Source: Limnohabitans sp. (GTDB lineage: Bacteria > Pseudomonadota > Gammaproteobacteria > Burkholderiales > Burkholderiaceae_C). Taken from it: a DNA stretch of 15,009 nucleotides. The stretch is from assembly GCA_030729445.1 (NCBI GenBank), contig JANQXJ010000202.1:1-15009 (forward strand), in the 5' to 3' direction. Of the stretch, positions 13,461 to 15,009 are shown piece by piece (the stretch's first letter is position 1; each line of letters begins with the position of its first letter). The position numbers and the translations under genes were made by a program. The notes under the pieces were generated by a model. The model ran no database searches and was not told the DNA's origin. It saw nothing but the letters and a program-made list of their open reading frames with translations.

Positions 13461-15009
13461 ATGTCTGAAGCCCCACCCGACTCCCAGCCGCCCTCAGGCT
13501 TCGCCCCACAGCCGGGCATTGCCCAGCGTTTGCTGCGCCTCAAGCCCTATTTTTGGCGTCAACGCAGCGTTTGGGCGCTGGCTGTTGGGGCCACCTTGGT
13601 TGCTGCCCTGACCGAACCCCTGATTCCAGCCCTGTTTCAGCCCCTCCTGGACAACGGCTTTGCCCAAAACAGTTTGCCTCTTTGGTCTATTCCCTTGGTG
13701 GTCATTGGCCTGTTTGGCCTGCGGGGCTTGGCGCACTTTGTGTCGCAGTACGCTCTGGCGCGTGTGACCAACGATGGCATGGAAAAACTCCGCAGCGACC
13801 TGTTTGCCAAACTTGTCAGGGCAGATTTGTCCTTGTTCAACCGACAGTCGGCGAGTGCTTTGTCCAACACCGTGGTCTACGAGGTACAAATTGGCGCCTC
13901 CCAACTGGTCTCGGCCTTGATCGGTTTGACCCGCGATGGCTTCACCTTGATGGCCTTGGTGGGGTACTTGATGTGGCTGAACTGGCAGCTCACGCTGGTG
14001 GTGTTTACGGTGGCACCGGGTCTGAGCTGGATCATGAAAGTGCTGTCTCGGCGCTTGTATGGATTGACCAAAGAGAGCCAGAAAGCCACGGATGACCTGG
14101 CCTACGTGGTGGAAGAAAACGTGCTGGCCCACCGCATGGTGAGGCTGCATGGAGCCCAAGCCCAGCAATTCGGACGTTTCAATGCCTTAGGGCAGCAGCT
14201 GCGTCGCTTGGCCCTCAAATCTACCGTGGCTTCGGCCGCCATGACACCACTGACCCAAATCATGGCCGCGGTGGCCCTGTCCTTGGTCTTGGTCATCGCC
14301 TTGGTGCAGAGCCGCGAAGCCGGATCGGGGGCCACGGTGGGCGGATTTGTGGCCTTCATCACAGCCATGCTGATGCTGATTGCCCCCATTAAACGCTTGG
14401 CCGATGTGGCCAATCCCATCACGCGGGGACTGGCCGCTCTGGAACGAGGCCTGGCGCTGATGCACGATGCCCCCGAAGAAAGCCAAGGCCAACATCAGGT
14501 GCAACGCGCCATGGGTGCCCTGCAATGGCAAGACGTGGGAGTGCAGTTCAACCCGGATGGGGCACCGGCCTTGGCGCAGATCGATTTGAGTGTTCAGCCT
14601 GGCGAGACGGTGGCCTTGGTGGGCACCTCAGGCGCAGGCAAAACCACGCTGATTCAGTTGCTGCCGCGCTTTTTGAATCCGAGCAGCGGACAAGTGCTGT
14701 TAGACGGCGTACCCCTGCCCATGTGGCAACTGGACAGCCTGAGAAAACAATTGGCCATGGTCAGCCAAGACGTGGTCATGCTCAACGACAGCTTGGCCAG
14801 CAATGTGAGTCTGGGCGACACACCCGACCGTGCCAAGGTGCAGAAATGCCTGCAAGCGGCCAATCTGTGGGCCCATGTTCAAACCTTGCCGCAGGGCATG
14901 GACACATTGCTGGGCCACAACGCCAACCAACTCTCAGGGGGACAGCGCCAGCGCTTGGCGATTGCTCGCGCCTTGTACAAGGATGCCCCCATTTTGATTC
15001 TGGACGAGG
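13461..15009 (+). CDS. msbA: MsbA-type lipid A/phospholipid ABC transporter, truncated by the window edge
   Basis: MsbA is a homodimeric inner-membrane flippase that moves lipid A-core across the inner membrane. The visible 516 residues cover nearly the whole protein of about 590. A Pro-rich cytosolic N-terminus is followed by a six-span exporter domain (about 35-330) with GLRGLAHFVSQYALARV and LRSDLFAKLVRADLSLFNR, typical of MsbA. The ATPase domain has Walker A GTSGAGKTT (388-396), a Q-loop (AMVSQDVVMLNDS), signature LSGGQRQR (from 491) and Walker B ILILDE at the very edge, where the catalytic glutamate is the last complete codon. The D- and H-loops are outside. The start is the first ATG of the frame, right after a TACAAT box. 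Other heterologous lipid or drug exporters of the same fold are less likely. The gene diverges from tolB. Confidence 0.9.
   Translation, partial: MSEAPPDSQPPSGFAPQPGIAQRLLRLKPYFWRQRSVWALAVGATLVAALTEPLIPALFQPLLDNGFAQNSLPLWSIPLVVIGLFGLRGLAHFVSQYALARVTNDGMEKLRSDLFAKLVRADLSLFNRQSASALSNTVVYEVQIGASQLVSALIGLTRDGFTLMALVGYLMWLNWQLTLVVFTVAPGLSWIMKVLSRRLYGLTKESQKATDDLAYVVEENVLAHRMVRLHGAQAQQFGRFNALGQQLRRLALKSTVASAAMTPLTQIMAAVALSLVLVIALVQSREAGSGATVGGFVAFITAMLMLIAPIKRLADVANPITRGLAALERGLALMHDAPEESQGQHQVQRAMGALQWQDVGVQFNPDGAPALAQIDLSVQPGETVALVGTSGAGKTTLIQLLPRFLNPSSGQVLLDGVPLPMWQLDSLRKQLAMVSQDVVMLNDSLASNVSLGDTPDRAKVQKCLQAANLWAHVQTLPQGMDTLLGHNANQLSGGQRQRLAIARALYKDAPILILDE

Overview
The window reads as ordinary chromosomal DNA of a GC-rich betaproteobacterium. 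I infer Burkholderiales, most likely Comamonadaceae, from the protein sequences and from the neighbourhood smc < > dapC-dapE-prmB. No phage, insertion sequence, CRISPR array or toxin-antitoxin locus is visible. Nearly all of it is housekeeping: chromosome condensation, lysine/diaminopimelate synthesis, ribosomal protein modification, ribosome-associated ABC-F ATPase, tRNA and tRNA modification, envelope maintenance (Tol-Pal) and lipid A export.

Layout. Bases 1-2461 (minus) hold the N-terminal 820 residues of SMC; its 3' end lies outside the window. A 161-bp divergent gap leads to dapC (2623-3858), then a 172-bp spacer filled with repeats, then dapE and prmB, which overlap by 4 bp. After a 121-bp leader with stacked inverted repeats and three 11-bp direct repeats comes a YheS-type ABC-F ATPase (6206-8272). 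This plus-strand block meets a minus-strand block at an intrinsic terminator (8436-8469). Read 5' to 3', the minus-strand block is tolB, pal, cpoB, a YeeE/YedE-family transporter, tcdA and tRNA-Lys(UUU). Gaps are only 6-52 bp, so long co-transcripts are plausible. Divergent from tolB, an MsbA-type lipid flippase starts at 13461 and runs off the right edge just after its Walker B motif.

How the genes work together. DapC and DapE are the transaminase and desuccinylase steps of the succinylase branch to meso-diaminopimelate and lysine. PrmB methylates ribosomal protein L3. TolB, Pal and CpoB form the periplasmic and outer-membrane half of the Tol-Pal machine; the inner-membrane half, tolQRA, is not in the window. 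TcdA cyclises t6A37 to ct6A37 in ANN-decoding tRNAs, and tRNA-Lys(UUU), encoded 31 bp downstream, is one such tRNA.

The points most worth a second look are the repeat-filled dapC-dapE junction, where dapD might have been expected and where a dispersed palindrome has become the C-terminus of DapC; apparent leaderless promoters for dapC and msbA; the 11-bp-periodic CCGGA repeats before the ABC-F gene; and the tcdA/tRNA-Lys pairing with a TATAAT box inside the tcdA 3' end. I found no convincing new multi-gene system.
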